NCBI GenBank assembly: GCA_025451235.1
Contig: JANWKT010000008.1
Location: 434,001 to 498,000 of the forward strand
Direction of reading: 5' to 3'
Origin: Flavobacteriales bacterium
Lineage (GTDB): Bacteria; Bacteroidota; Bacteroidia; CAIKAF01
DNA length: 64,000 nt
The position numbers and the translations under genes are program-made. Below the pieces are notes generated by a model that was not told the DNA's origin, did not search any database, and saw only the letters and a program-made list of their open reading frames with translations. This document shows positions 53,834 through 62,044 of the stretch, one piece after another; within the stretch, counting starts at the first letter, position 1; each line of letters opens with the position of its first letter.

Positions 53834-54232
53834 TTCGAATTTCTTCTGAACCTGTTTGGTGAGGTAACCAAAAAATTGCCCCATTGGTTTTTCGATCATC
53901 ATTTTCATAAATGCGTTGATTTCCGCTTCGAAGATCATTCCACACCTGCAATGAGCTTCATCAATGGTTTCAATGCTTACGAGGAGGTCGAAATCAAAAG
54001 GACCGCTACCTTTTATTTTGATGGTATCATTCGCCAGCCTTTCTACAATTTCCATTTGGATCTTAGGGACCATAGATACCTGTAGAGAACATTTATCCAA
54101 ATCCGATTCCCAATTGGTCACCGACTCAGGCATCATTTCCTGATAGTTATTAAAATCAGCGAGGTATGCAAAAACCTTGTCCTGGGGGGCTTTTATATCT
54201 CTTTTTTCAACTTCAATTTTTGTAGCACTCAT
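53828..54232 (-). CDS. SRPBCC-fold protein
   Basis: 134 residues, cytosolic. KIEVEKRDIKAPQDKVFAYL, FNNYQEMMPESVTNWES, GPFDFDLLVSIE and a C-terminal helix FMKMMIEKPMGQFFGYL give the START-like helix-grip layout. The ligand is unknown. It follows pyrE by 9 nt and is cotranscribed with it, a constant neighbour in related genomes as far as I recall; a role in nucleotide metabolism is only inferred from that. Confidence 0.75.
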   Translation of the reverse strand: MSATKIEVEKRDIKAPQDKVFAYLADFNNYQEMMPESVTNWESDLDKCSLQVSMVPKIQMEIVERLANDTIKIKGSGPFDFDLLVSIETIDEAHCRCGMIFEAEINAFMKMMIEKPMGQFFGYLTKQVQKKFEI

Positions 54233-54241
54233 ACCTCTTCA

Positions 54242-54883
54242 TTATTTGCCCCATTTGGATGGGTTTAATCTCCAACTCATTAATGTTTCCAAATGAGCAT
54301 CACCTATGTAATTCAATTCAATCGCTTTTTTGATCAGGCATTCATAATCGCATAAACTAACCAGACTTATTTTGTTTTTCACAAATAGCTCTTCGGTTTG
54401 TTTGAAGCCATAATCGAAAATCGCCAGCATATGTTTTACCTCACAACCTTCACTCCTTAATGCTTCCACTGCTGCCAAGCTGCTTTTTCCGGTTGATACC
54501 AGGTCTTCCACCACCACAATTCCACTGGTGCTAACCAATTGGCCCTCGATCTGATTTCCAAGTCCATGTTTTTTAGATTCAGGTCTCACATAAACAAAAG
54601 GGACCCCAAGCTCCTGGGCTACTAAAACTCCATGAGCAATACCTCCGGTGGCCACCCCGGCAACTGTTCCGGGTGTACCAATGTTGGATTTCACCACTTC
54701 CACAAATTGCTGGCGGATATAATTCCTAATACTTGGATGCGATAAAGTTACCCTGTTATCACAATAAATAGGGGATAGCCAACCGCTGGCCCACGTATAG
54801 GGTTTGGCAGGATCTAATTTTATTGCTTTTATTTGTAAAAGAAATTCTGCTACTTTTAGAGCAACATCTTCATTATAAATCAT
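54242..54883 (-). CDS. pyrE: Orotate phosphoribosyltransferase
   Basis: 213 residues, cytosolic. The PRPP-binding motif is VVVEDLVSTGKSS; other conserved blocks are YTWASGWLSPIYCDNR, GVATGGIAHGVLVAQ and FVYVRPESKKHGLGNQIEG (mobile loop). It adds ribose phosphate to orotate in UMP synthesis. First gene of a pair with the SRPBCC gene. Its start is 8 nt from the divergent Nudix start. Confidence 0.95.
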   Translation of the reverse strand: MIYNEDVALKVAEFLLQIKAIKLDPAKPYTWASGWLSPIYCDNRVTLSHPSIRNYIRQQFVEVVKSNIGTPGTVAGVATGGIAHGVLVAQELGVPFVYVRPESKKHGLGNQIEGQLVSTSGIVVVEDLVSTGKSSLAAVEALRSEGCEVKHMLAIFDYGFKQTEELFVKNKISLVSLCDYECLIKKAIELNYIGDAHLETLMSWRLNPSKWGK

Positions 54884-54888
54884 GGGGA

Positions 54889-54896
54889 CAAATGTA
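54889..54896 (-). promoter_or_regulatory. -7 promoter element of pyrE, overlapping the Nudix start codon
   Basis: TACATTTG on the minus strand, a perfect TAnnTTTG, ends 5 nt before the pyrE ATG at 54883. Its bases include the ATG (54892-54894) of the divergent Nudix gene. Confidence 0.5.
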
Positions 54897-55515
54897 TAAA
54901 GTTTTTATTAAAGCTAACTTGTTGTATATCTCACATTCACCTTTGAAGCATCAAAAAGGCTTCAGAAAGGTTAATAATATTGAATTTGTGAATGATGATA
55001 TTTTTACCAACATCATACCCCTGCTTGAAGAAGCTCAGGAAGAACCCATTTGTTATTGTTTATATGGCCCTGACCCCGTTTTGATCTGGAGGAGGTATAG
55101 AAAGCAATATAAACTGATCATAGCCGGCGGTGGGTTGGTGAGGAATAAGAAAGGCAGGATACTTTTTATATTCAGGAATGGAAGATGGGATCTGCCTAAA
55201 GGAAAGGCAGAAACCAATGAATTGATCGAAGAAACCGCCATCAGGGAGGTAAAGGAAGAATGTGGACTGGATAATCTAAAGATACTTGACCATATCATGG
55301 ATACCTATCATACGTATGATATAAAAGAATCACGAAAACTCAAGAAAACGAGCTGGTTCAAAATGTATTCTGAAGACAAGGAATTGATACCCCAACTGGA
55401 AGAAGGAATCACCAAGATCAAATGGGTGAAGGAAGAGAAGTTAGACAAGATTTTCGAGAATACTTATCCAGGTATTTTAGCCGTGCTGGAAGCGGAAAAA
55501 ATCAAGAAGAATTGA
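54892..55515 (+). CDS. Nudix hydrolase
   Basis: 207 residues from MYKVFIKANLLYI at 54892; the 23 codons open upstream lie inside pyrE. N-terminal 75 residues are a separate small domain (FVNDDIFTNIIPLLEE). The Nudix box is complete: GKAETNELIEETAIREVKEE followed by CGL, with GGGLVRNKKGRILFIFRNGR before it. It hydrolyses a nucleoside diphosphate linked to another group; the substrate cannot be told. Divergent from pyrE with start codons 8 nt apart. Confidence 0.88.
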   Translation: MYKVFIKANLLYISHSPLKHQKGFRKVNNIEFVNDDIFTNIIPLLEEAQEEPICYCLYGPDPVLIWRRYRKQYKLIIAGGGLVRNKKGRILFIFRNGRWDLPKGKAETNELIEETAIREVKEECGLDNLKILDHIMDTYHTYDIKESRKLKKTSWFKMYSEDKELIPQLEEGITKIKWVKEEKLDKIFENTYPGILAVLEAEKIKKN

Positions 55516-55589
55516 ATCGTTTATTGGGATTACTTAGTGATCCCAGACTGGGGGGCTGATCAAAGAAATTTAATCATTGAAACTGATTT

Positions 55590-55649
55590 TTTTAGTTTCT
55601 CCACCCTTTTGCTCGAGCAAGCTCGACAAAAGGGTGGAGAAACTAAAAA
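55590..55649. repeat. 22-bp stem-loop near tRNA-Ser
   Basis: 55590-55611 pairs perfectly with 55626-55647 (core tagtttctccacccttttg). A second small stem (cgagc aa gctcg) fills the loop. It lies between the Nudix stop and the tRNA terminator; no T-run follows in the plus direction. Confidence 0.6.
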
Positions 55650-55669
55650 GTCCAACTCTCGTTGGACTT
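55645..55669 (-). terminator. Rho-independent terminator of tRNA-Ser
   Basis: On the minus strand aagtccaac, loop gaga, gttggactt, then TTTT. It lies 10 nt after the tRNA 3' end. Confidence 0.8.
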
Positions 55670-55678
55670 AAATTTCTT

Positions 55679-55767
<89 letters not shown>

Positions 55768-55772
55768 GGGGG

Positions 55773-55802
55773 CAAAAGTACTATTTTTTTTCAAATCTCA
55801 AA
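55773..55802 (-). promoter_or_regulatory. tRNA-Ser promoter directly at the mature 5' end
   Basis: TTTG (55799-55802), an 18-nt spacer, then TACTTTTG (55773-55780), both perfect matches to the Bacteroidota -33 and -7 elements. Only 5 nt separate the motif from the tRNA 5' G at 55767. Confidence 0.7.
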
Positions 55803-56003
55803 TAAATCGTTTGCTTCCGGGCGTTACCCGGCTTCCCTCCCGATGGCTATCCGGAAACTATCGGGACATAAATAGTCCTGGGTCATTCGCTTTTTTTGCA
55901 AACCATTGGAGGAGCTTGCGGTAGGCGCCGCTCTGCAACGCTGGCAAAAATATCGATCATTTTGCCAGGAGCTGCTTATTTCCATCCGACGCCGGGCAAT
56001 AAA

Positions 56004-57146
56004 CTAATGATCTCCTTTGTCGAAATGGCTGAATAATTTTTTTCCGGAGTATAGATCAAATATCTGGAGGTATCTACCATAAGCTTCATTTCCTTCCAGG
56101 ATCACCTTATCCTTGTAGATGCTTGGGTATATATAGTTATAGTACTTGGAATGGCCAACATTCAATTGCTCCACATCGGCCACCCACTCCATTTTTTCTT
56201 TTTCCAGGTTATAACAAAACAAACTTGATCCTGTACTATTGAAATGACAGCTGGCAATGACTAACAATTTCCCAATAATAATTCCTTTACAACTTCCTCT
56301 TACGTTTTCTGAAGGGATGCTGTATTGCTTTTCTGTATTAGTCATATGTAAGACCAATTCTTTTTCCCGCCAGCTGAACAAGCCTGCAGCTTTTCCATTG
56401 CCTGACTGGTCGATCGCATAACCATTACTGATAAAATGGTATTCCTGAATGGAATGATCCTGGAGATCAAAAGTTAATACACCGGTTTTATTGGGATCCA
56501 CTTCCTGGTTAACATAGAATATCAATTGGTTTCCCAGATAATAATCAAGGTTTCGATACATCTCATAGTTATGTGTATTGCCCTCCACCGTGATCCAATC
56601 ATCCTTAATAATAGTTTTGCGGGTTTTTCCGCCCAGCTCATTATATCTGCTGATCGTATATCCTCCTTCTTCGCATGGATTGATATGGTTCACCCCGGTC
56701 TCATCCAATATCAAAAAATCTCCCGAATGAAATTGGCTGATATCGGTACAAGCAGACTTAATAATGTAGGAAGCAGTGGGTTTGGTGATCTTCAGATCGT
56801 TTTTTTCAAGGATTTCAAACTTCGTTCCTTTATATTCAGTAGTTCTCACGGATTGATAATCCATGAACTGGTATTTATATTTGGAGCATTTTTTAAAACT
56901 ATAAGCCGGAGTTCCATTTATATCCACCCATTTTAAACTTTCCAGATCAAGGAACTCGCTACTACCCTGATAGAAATACAGGCTATTAGTTGAATCGCAA
57001 GCATCCCATTTACCTGGTGAGTTTTTATCTGGCAGTTGATTTGCAGAGGATATATTCCGATGACCAGGTGAAATGGAGGAAAGGATAAGTAAAGCAGATA
57101 TTCCTGAAATAAGTTTGAGTGCAGGCATGTGGTATAGATAATTCAT
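56004..57146 (-). CDS. Secreted protein, probable beta-propeller
   Basis: 380 residues from the ATG at 57146; a TTG four codons upstream and an ATG at 57128 are alternatives. Signal-like N-terminus (MPALKLISGISALLILSSIS). All-beta body with a late propeller-like run (LVLHMTNTEKQYSIPSENVR, SSLFCYNLEKEKMEWVADVE, YLQIFDLYSGKKLF). This resembles PQQ or WD-like propellers without catalytic signature. Function unknown. Confidence 0.6.
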   Translation of the reverse strand: MNYLYHMPALKLISGISALLILSSISPGHRNISSANQLPDKNSPGKWDACDSTNSLYFYQGSSEFLDLESLKWVDINGTPAYSFKKCSKYKYQFMDYQSVRTTEYKGTKFEILEKNDLKITKPTASYIIKSACTDISQFHSGDFLILDETGVNHINPCEEGGYTISRYNELGGKTRKTIIKDDWITVEGNTHNYEMYRNLDYYLGNQLIFYVNQEVDPNKTGVLTFDLQDHSIQEYHFISNGYAIDQSGNGKAAGLFSWREKELVLHMTNTEKQYSIPSENVRGSCKGIIIGKLLVIASCHFNSTGSSLFCYNLEKEKMEWVADVEQLNVGHSKYYNYIYPSIYKDKVILEGNEAYGRYLQIFDLYSGKKLFSHFDKGDH

Positions 57147-57210
57147 TACAATATACAACCGATTTTTGAATTGGTTCAGAAGGTTGTAAAACCTAAGCCG
57201 CCCAACAAAC

Positions 57211-59292
57211 TTAGTTTAGGATAATTCTCTTCGTAACCTTACCGGTATTGGTTTGCAAAGTAAGATTATATACACCTCTGCTCAGATGATTCAGGTCCAA
57301 TTGAACAGTTTGGCTGGATACGGCTTTGTATTCATTGGTGAATACCACTCTGCCCAATCCATCTGTAATGAAAAGATTTACATTTTCAGTTTGGATCAAT
57401 CCCATAAACACATTCACAATATCTGTTGCAGGGTTCGGGAAAATATTGATGGCCACTGTACTTCCATTTTCCTCTATGGCAATGGGTGGAACCACCACAC
57501 ATCCATTGGCAATAAAAGTATTCGATGCCTCGTAATTTTCGTTTACAATATCTATGATGTTATCAATACAGATTACAGAATCGGTAATAGCACTCCAATA
57601 GATCCTGCACAAAGCATCAGGAGCCGAATTGGTATTGATGAGCATACCTTGATAAGAAATACCGATCACTTCCTGACCCGAAGCTGCATAGCTCGGAGTA
57701 ATATTATATTCCAATGGGCTTACCAGATTGGTTACCGATTGGATATTGATCCCACTCATTTCGAACTGATAAGCTACGGTCTTATAGTTTGGATTTTTAA
57801 TGGCAATATCCAGGTAATGGTTCCAAAAATCCACATATTGAATAGAAAGGGTTACCGAATCGATGATGTTATCGATCCCAAATGGGAAATCACAGGGGTC
57901 GTTTAAATTTTGCGGGCCATTTAAAATACAATTGTTGATCAATGCTGCATCGAAAACTGTCCATTCTCCATCCGCATTCATATCGTTGCAGGTGACCTCG
58001 TTGAGGGTATTATCTACCAATTGGTCTACATATAAAACAGCATCAGGTTGTGTTAAGGTGGTATCCTGGTTTACATCGCCACGGACAGCAGTTCCATCAC
58101 AGTTTCCTTCGCAATCGATTTCTGCAGTTCCAAATGGTTGGCCCAAACAATCATAAATGATCGGACAATTGGCTACCAGACCAAAATTAGGAACACCCAA
58201 TCCATCTCTTGTAAAATGGATACAGGCATGGGCTGCATTGTTGTCATACGTTTCTTCCACCCTTCCTAAATAATCGGGCGAATGGTCCCAGTTTACACGA
58301 ACTACCAATTGATAAAATCCGGTATCCACATCCGTTAGATCCACAAACTGACAATCCAATCCAGCACTATAAATATCTCCGCATCCGCTGGTAATTCCCA
58401 TGTCACCACAACCATACTGGGCAGAACCTCCTCCACTACATTCAAGATCCAATACACAGAATCCGTTCTTATAACCAATAGGGATCTGGTTACCCAAATT
58501 GTCGTACAAAGCATAGAAAGCATATCCTTCATAATGCCAATGTCCATGGCAATTGTTGTTGGAGAATTGAGGATTGCTTAAGCTCGGAACCCCAATATAA
58601 TAATCCTGGGCACCTATATTTTTGATCCAGGTGGTAAATCGGAGTACATCTCTTAAACCATATCCGTTCAAACAACCTTCATCTACCCGGCAATCATTGG
58701 CAGCAGCCGTTTCTGTATCGAAATACAAACTGTTGGTAATTTCCGATTCAACCACCGTCAGGTCAGGACCTGTACAATTGGTATCAGGCCAATAAATACA
58801 GGAGCCGTCGTTGCTGGTTGCATTTGGGTTATAGTTACAGGCTGCAGGATCTGTGCAACCAAATATGGTCCCTTGGTTGCTCATGTTCCATGTAATAGCC
58901 TCCCCCAGGCAATCCCCAAAATAATCCCCTATGCGTATATAATAGGTACTGTCTTGCATTAATCCAACGTTTAAACTGGATTGGTAAGCACAATAATCAT
59001 CATTATACTGAATGGTACCCTGGTTATCTTCTCCCCAAACAAGCCCCATGCAATGGTCATAAATATAGATCTTGGTATCACAAGTGGCCAGGCTACAAGT
59101 TTTAAACGTGTGCAATCCTCCGGTATCACAGGTAAAGATGTACCAGGTATCATTGGCTGGTGTAAGTGGAGTTGTATATGTTCCCGTACCCGTGATGGTA
59201 ATGGGAGTTGAACAACTGGTTCCGGGCTGCGACCAGGTATTGATAGAAGAAATGAAAAGGAGGGTAAGAAGGGGTAGTAATAATCTTTTCAT
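57211..59292 (-). CDS. T9SS-secreted lysyl oxidase-domain protein
   Basis: 693 residues. Signal peptide (1-21), a PPC-like domain (25-140), a Cys-rich CTDPAACNYNPNATSNDGSC unit, then a lysyl oxidase domain (about 175-363). The copper ligands are His249, His251 and His253 in CHGHWHYEGYAFYAL. The residues that form the LTQ cofactor in human LOX (Lys320, Tyr355) align with Lys275 (IGYKNGFCVLD) and Tyr308 (DIYSAGLDCQFVDLTDV). A dockerin-like pair follows (GDVNQDTTLTQPDA, NDMNADGEWTVFDA), then a type A sorting tail (IFPNPATDIVNVFMG). A surface copper amine oxidase is predicted. Confidence 0.87.
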   Translation of the reverse strand: MKRLLLPLLTLLFISSINTWSQPGTSCSTPITITGTGTYTTPLTPANDTWYIFTCDTGGLHTFKTCSLATCDTKIYIYDHCMGLVWGEDNQGTIQYNDDYCAYQSSLNVGLMQDSTYYIRIGDYFGDCLGEAITWNMSNQGTIFGCTDPAACNYNPNATSNDGSCIYWPDTNCTGPDLTVVESEITNSLYFDTETAAANDCRVDEGCLNGYGLRDVLRFTTWIKNIGAQDYYIGVPSLSNPQFSNNNCHGHWHYEGYAFYALYDNLGNQIPIGYKNGFCVLDLECSGGGSAQYGCGDMGITSGCGDIYSAGLDCQFVDLTDVDTGFYQLVVRVNWDHSPDYLGRVEETYDNNAAHACIHFTRDGLGVPNFGLVANCPIIYDCLGQPFGTAEIDCEGNCDGTAVRGDVNQDTTLTQPDAVLYVDQLVDNTLNEVTCNDMNADGEWTVFDAALINNCILNGPQNLNDPCDFPFGIDNIIDSVTLSIQYVDFWNHYLDIAIKNPNYKTVAYQFEMSGINIQSVTNLVSPLEYNITPSYAASGQEVIGISYQGMLINTNSAPDALCRIYWSAITDSVICIDNIIDIVNENYEASNTFIANGCVVVPPIAIEENGSTVAINIFPNPATDIVNVFMGLIQTENVNLFITDGLGRVVFTNEYKAVSSQTVQLDLNHLSRGVYNLTLQTNTGKVTKRIILN

Positions 59293-59357
59293 AGTGGATC
59301 GTTTGTTTATTCTATTAAAAGTAGGTTGTTTTTTCGACTTAGCAAGATATTTCGGTG

Positions 59358-59365
59358 TATTTTTG
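59358..59365 (+). promoter_or_regulatory. -7 promoter element of the ABC-F gene
   Basis: TATTTTTG, a perfect TAnnTTTG, ends 16 nt before the ATG at 59382 and overlaps the longer open frame that starts at 59355, which supports the internal start. Confidence 0.5.
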
Positions 59366-59381
59366 TTTCTTTTTTATAAGC

Positions 59382-61283
59382 ATGAACTATTTACTCGTTG
59401 AAAATGTTAGTAAATCCTTTGGCATTAAAGAAGTTCTGAGGAATCTAACTTTTGGTATTGAAAAAGGACAGAAGGTGGCGTTGGTTGCCAGGAACGGAAC
59501 GGGTAAAACCACTTTGTTAAAGATCATTTCTGGAAAAGACTCAGCGAATGAAGGAAAAGTGGTGATGCGCAATGGTATTAGACTTGGGTTTCTGGAGCAA
59601 GATCCTGTTTTTGATCCGAATCACACCGTTTGGGAATCCATCTTTCAGAAATCAAACAATATCAGCGAAACCATTCATGATTATGAAACGGCCTTAAAGG
59701 CCTTTGATCAAAACAAAAGCCAGGCCAACGAAGATCGGTTATCCAATGCTATGCAGCAAATGGATCTACACAGAGCCTGGGATGTGGAGGTAAGGGTGAA
59801 CCAGATCCTCGGAAAACTAAAGATCTACGATACTGAGCAGAATGTAAAGGAATTATCCGGAGGGCAGCTAAAAAGAGTAGCGTTGGCTGCAGTGTTGATC
59901 GATGAACCCGATATGGTGATCATGGATGAGCCCACCAATCACCTGGATATCGAAATGATCGAATGGCTGGAAGATTATTTATCAGCCAGCAATATGACTT
60001 TGTTAATGGTTACACACGACCGGTATTTTTTAGATAATGTTTGCACGGATGTTTATGAATTGGATAATCAGAAAATTTACCAATACAAAGGAGATTATAG
60101 TTATTTCTTAGAGAAAAAATCGGAAAGAGAGGCTGCTTCACAAAGTGAGGTAGATAAAGCAAGGAATTTATATTCCCGGGAATTAGAATGGATCCGCAAA
60201 CAGCCCAAGGCTCGGACCACTAAATCAAAAAGTAGGGTAGATGCTTTTGATGATATTAAGGAAAAGGCATTTAGTTTAAAAAAGAAAAAAGAAATAGAGA
60301 TCAATATGCGAATGAAGCATATGGGAAATAAGATTTTAGAACTGATCAATGTTTCTAAATCATACGGTGACAAAAAACTCATTGAGAAATTTACTTATTC
60401 ATTTCGAAAAGGAGAAAGGATTGGTATTGTTGGTCATAATGGGACAGGTAAATCCACCTTATTAAATATGATCACCGGTAAGATCCCGGTGGATGCTGGA
60501 AAAGTAGTGGTAGGTGATACCATAGAATTTGGGAATTATAACCAGGAAGGAATTGCATTGAAAGAGGATAAACGGGTGATTGAAGTGATCAAGGATATCG
60601 CAGAAGTAATTGATGTGGATAAAAGCTCCAGGGTAACTGCCTCTCAAATGTTACAGCGGTTTGATTTTTCGCCCGACATGCAATACAACTTCGTAAGTAA
60701 GCTAAGCGGAGGTGAAAAAAGAAGATTGTATTTATTAACGGTATTATTGGGAAATCCTAATTTTCTTATCCTCGATGAGCCAACCAACGATTTAGACATT
60801 GTAACTTTGAATAAATTGGAGGAATATCTGGAGAATTTTCCAGGATGTATCATCATCGTTAGCCATGACAGGTATTTTATGGACAAGATCGTTGATCAGA
60901 TCTTTGTATTTGAAGGTGATGGAAAAGTAACTGTATTTGCTGGGAACTATACCCAGTTCCGATTGAAGAAAGAAATAGAGGACCTGGAAAATAAAAATAT
61001 CCTTCGGCAGGCGGTGGATAATAAAAAAATAGAGGATGCCAATAAAACGGAAGTTGACCAACAGAAAAAAGTCAAGTTATCATACAAAGAAAGGCTCGAA
61101 TTTGAGCAATTGGAAAAAGATCTGCCTTTACTTGAGGAAGAAAAGACGGTTTTGAATGAGAAGTTACATTCCTCTCTCGATCATCTAGAATTATTGAAAA
61201 TTACGGAAAGGCTGGGAGAAGTAATGCAACTCATCGATACTAAAACGGATAGGTGGTTACAGTTGAGTGAATTTCAAGGTTGA
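59382..61283 (+). CDS. ABC-F family ATPase
   Basis: 633 residues from MNYLLVENVSKSFGIKEVLR; the GTG nine codons upstream is rejected because the promoter overlaps it. Two ABC domains without membrane segments: first Walker A ARNGTGKT, signature LSGGQLKR, Walker B VIMDEPTNHLD; second GHNGTGKS, LSGGEKRR, ILDEPTNDLD. The linker between them includes YSYFLEKKSEREAASQSE and a basic stretch, and the C-terminus is a coiled-coil. ABC-F proteins act on the ribosome. Whether this is an Uup-type or antibiotic-protection type cannot be told. Confidence 0.92.
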   Translation: MNYLLVENVSKSFGIKEVLRNLTFGIEKGQKVALVARNGTGKTTLLKIISGKDSANEGKVVMRNGIRLGFLEQDPVFDPNHTVWESIFQKSNNISETIHDYETALKAFDQNKSQANEDRLSNAMQQMDLHRAWDVEVRVNQILGKLKIYDTEQNVKELSGGQLKRVALAAVLIDEPDMVIMDEPTNHLDIEMIEWLEDYLSASNMTLLMVTHDRYFLDNVCTDVYELDNQKIYQYKGDYSYFLEKKSEREAASQSEVDKARNLYSRELEWIRKQPKARTTKSKSRVDAFDDIKEKAFSLKKKKEIEINMRMKHMGNKILELINVSKSYGDKKLIEKFTYSFRKGERIGIVGHNGTGKSTLLNMITGKIPVDAGKVVVGDTIEFGNYNQEGIALKEDKRVIEVIKDIAEVIDVDKSSRVTASQMLQRFDFSPDMQYNFVSKLSGGEKRRLYLLTVLLGNPNFLILDEPTNDLDIVTLNKLEEYLENFPGCIIIVSHDRYFMDKIVDQIFVFEGDGKVTVFAGNYTQFRLKKEIEDLENKNILRQAVDNKKIEDANKTEVDQQKKVKLSYKERLEFEQLEKDLPLLEEEKTVLNEKLHSSLDHLELLKITERLGEVMQLIDTKTDRWLQLSEFQG

Positions 61284-61388
61284 ACCTGCTGCATTGATTG
61301 GCTTGTAGTATCCAAAAATCTTTTTATCTTAACATGGATTTTAACACGCATTGGATGGGTTTGGTCTGCTTTTTGAATTGGAATAAAC

Positions 61389-62036
61389 ATGAAACCTGAA
61401 AAAAAAATAATTATTTCTGTTTTACTGGCTGTATACAATACCGAGTTTCCTTTGGTAAAAAGAGCCATTGATTCAGTTCTTCATCAGGATTTTCAGGAAT
61501 TTGAGTTGATCGTAATAGACGATGGAAGCCATCAGATCCTTCAAAATCAACTCACCGAATACATCAAGCAATACGAGGATAAGATCGTTTATATACGTCA
61601 TAAAAACTGTGGGCAGTCGAAGTCAATCAACCGGGGTATCAAGAATTGCGCCGGAGAATACATAGCGATCATTGATGCAGATGATGAATATAAACCCAAC
61701 CATTTATCGGCTTGTCTTCAGGAAATGAAAGCCTACGATTTGATTTCGTCGTATACAGAAACCATTGTGGATAAACCGGAGGATTTTTATGTTCCGGATA
61801 AATACGATACCACCCAAAGTGTGCATGTTGACGATTGTATCCTTTTTGCCACCTTATTTGGGAAAAAAGAAGTGTTTACTGCCTTCAAATTCAGGAATAC
61901 CTATGCGGCAGATTCTATTTTTTACGATACCGCCTCCTTACATTTTCAGGTAAAAAAACTCAACCTGAAAACCTATATCTATTACAGGAATATTCCCAAC
62001 AGCATTTGTGAGCAAATGAAAAAAGGGAGTGCCTAA
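61389..62036 (+). CDS. Family 2 glycosyltransferase
   Basis: 215 residues, short for the family. GT-A fold: ISVLLAVYNTEFPLVKRAID, SVLHQDFQEFELIVIDDGS, RGIKNCAGEYIAIIDADDE (DxD-type metal site). The C-terminal acceptor region is small, and no membrane segment is seen. Sugar and acceptor unknown. Convergent with the S9 peptidase, 8 nt away. Confidence 0.88.
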   Translation: MKPEKKIIISVLLAVYNTEFPLVKRAIDSVLHQDFQEFELIVIDDGSHQILQNQLTEYIKQYEDKIVYIRHKNCGQSKSINRGIKNCAGEYIAIIDADDEYKPNHLSACLQEMKAYDLISSYTETIVDKPEDFYVPDKYDTTQSVHVDDCILFATLFGKKEVFTAFKFRNTYAADSIFYDTASLHFQVKKLNLKTYIYYRNIPNSICEQMKKGSA

Positions 62037-62044
62037 CCGATTTT

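Noticed and set aside
59355-59381. Nine-codon extension of the ABC-F protein
   Set aside because: It starts with GTG and overlaps a perfect -7 element; family members begin MNYL or similar.
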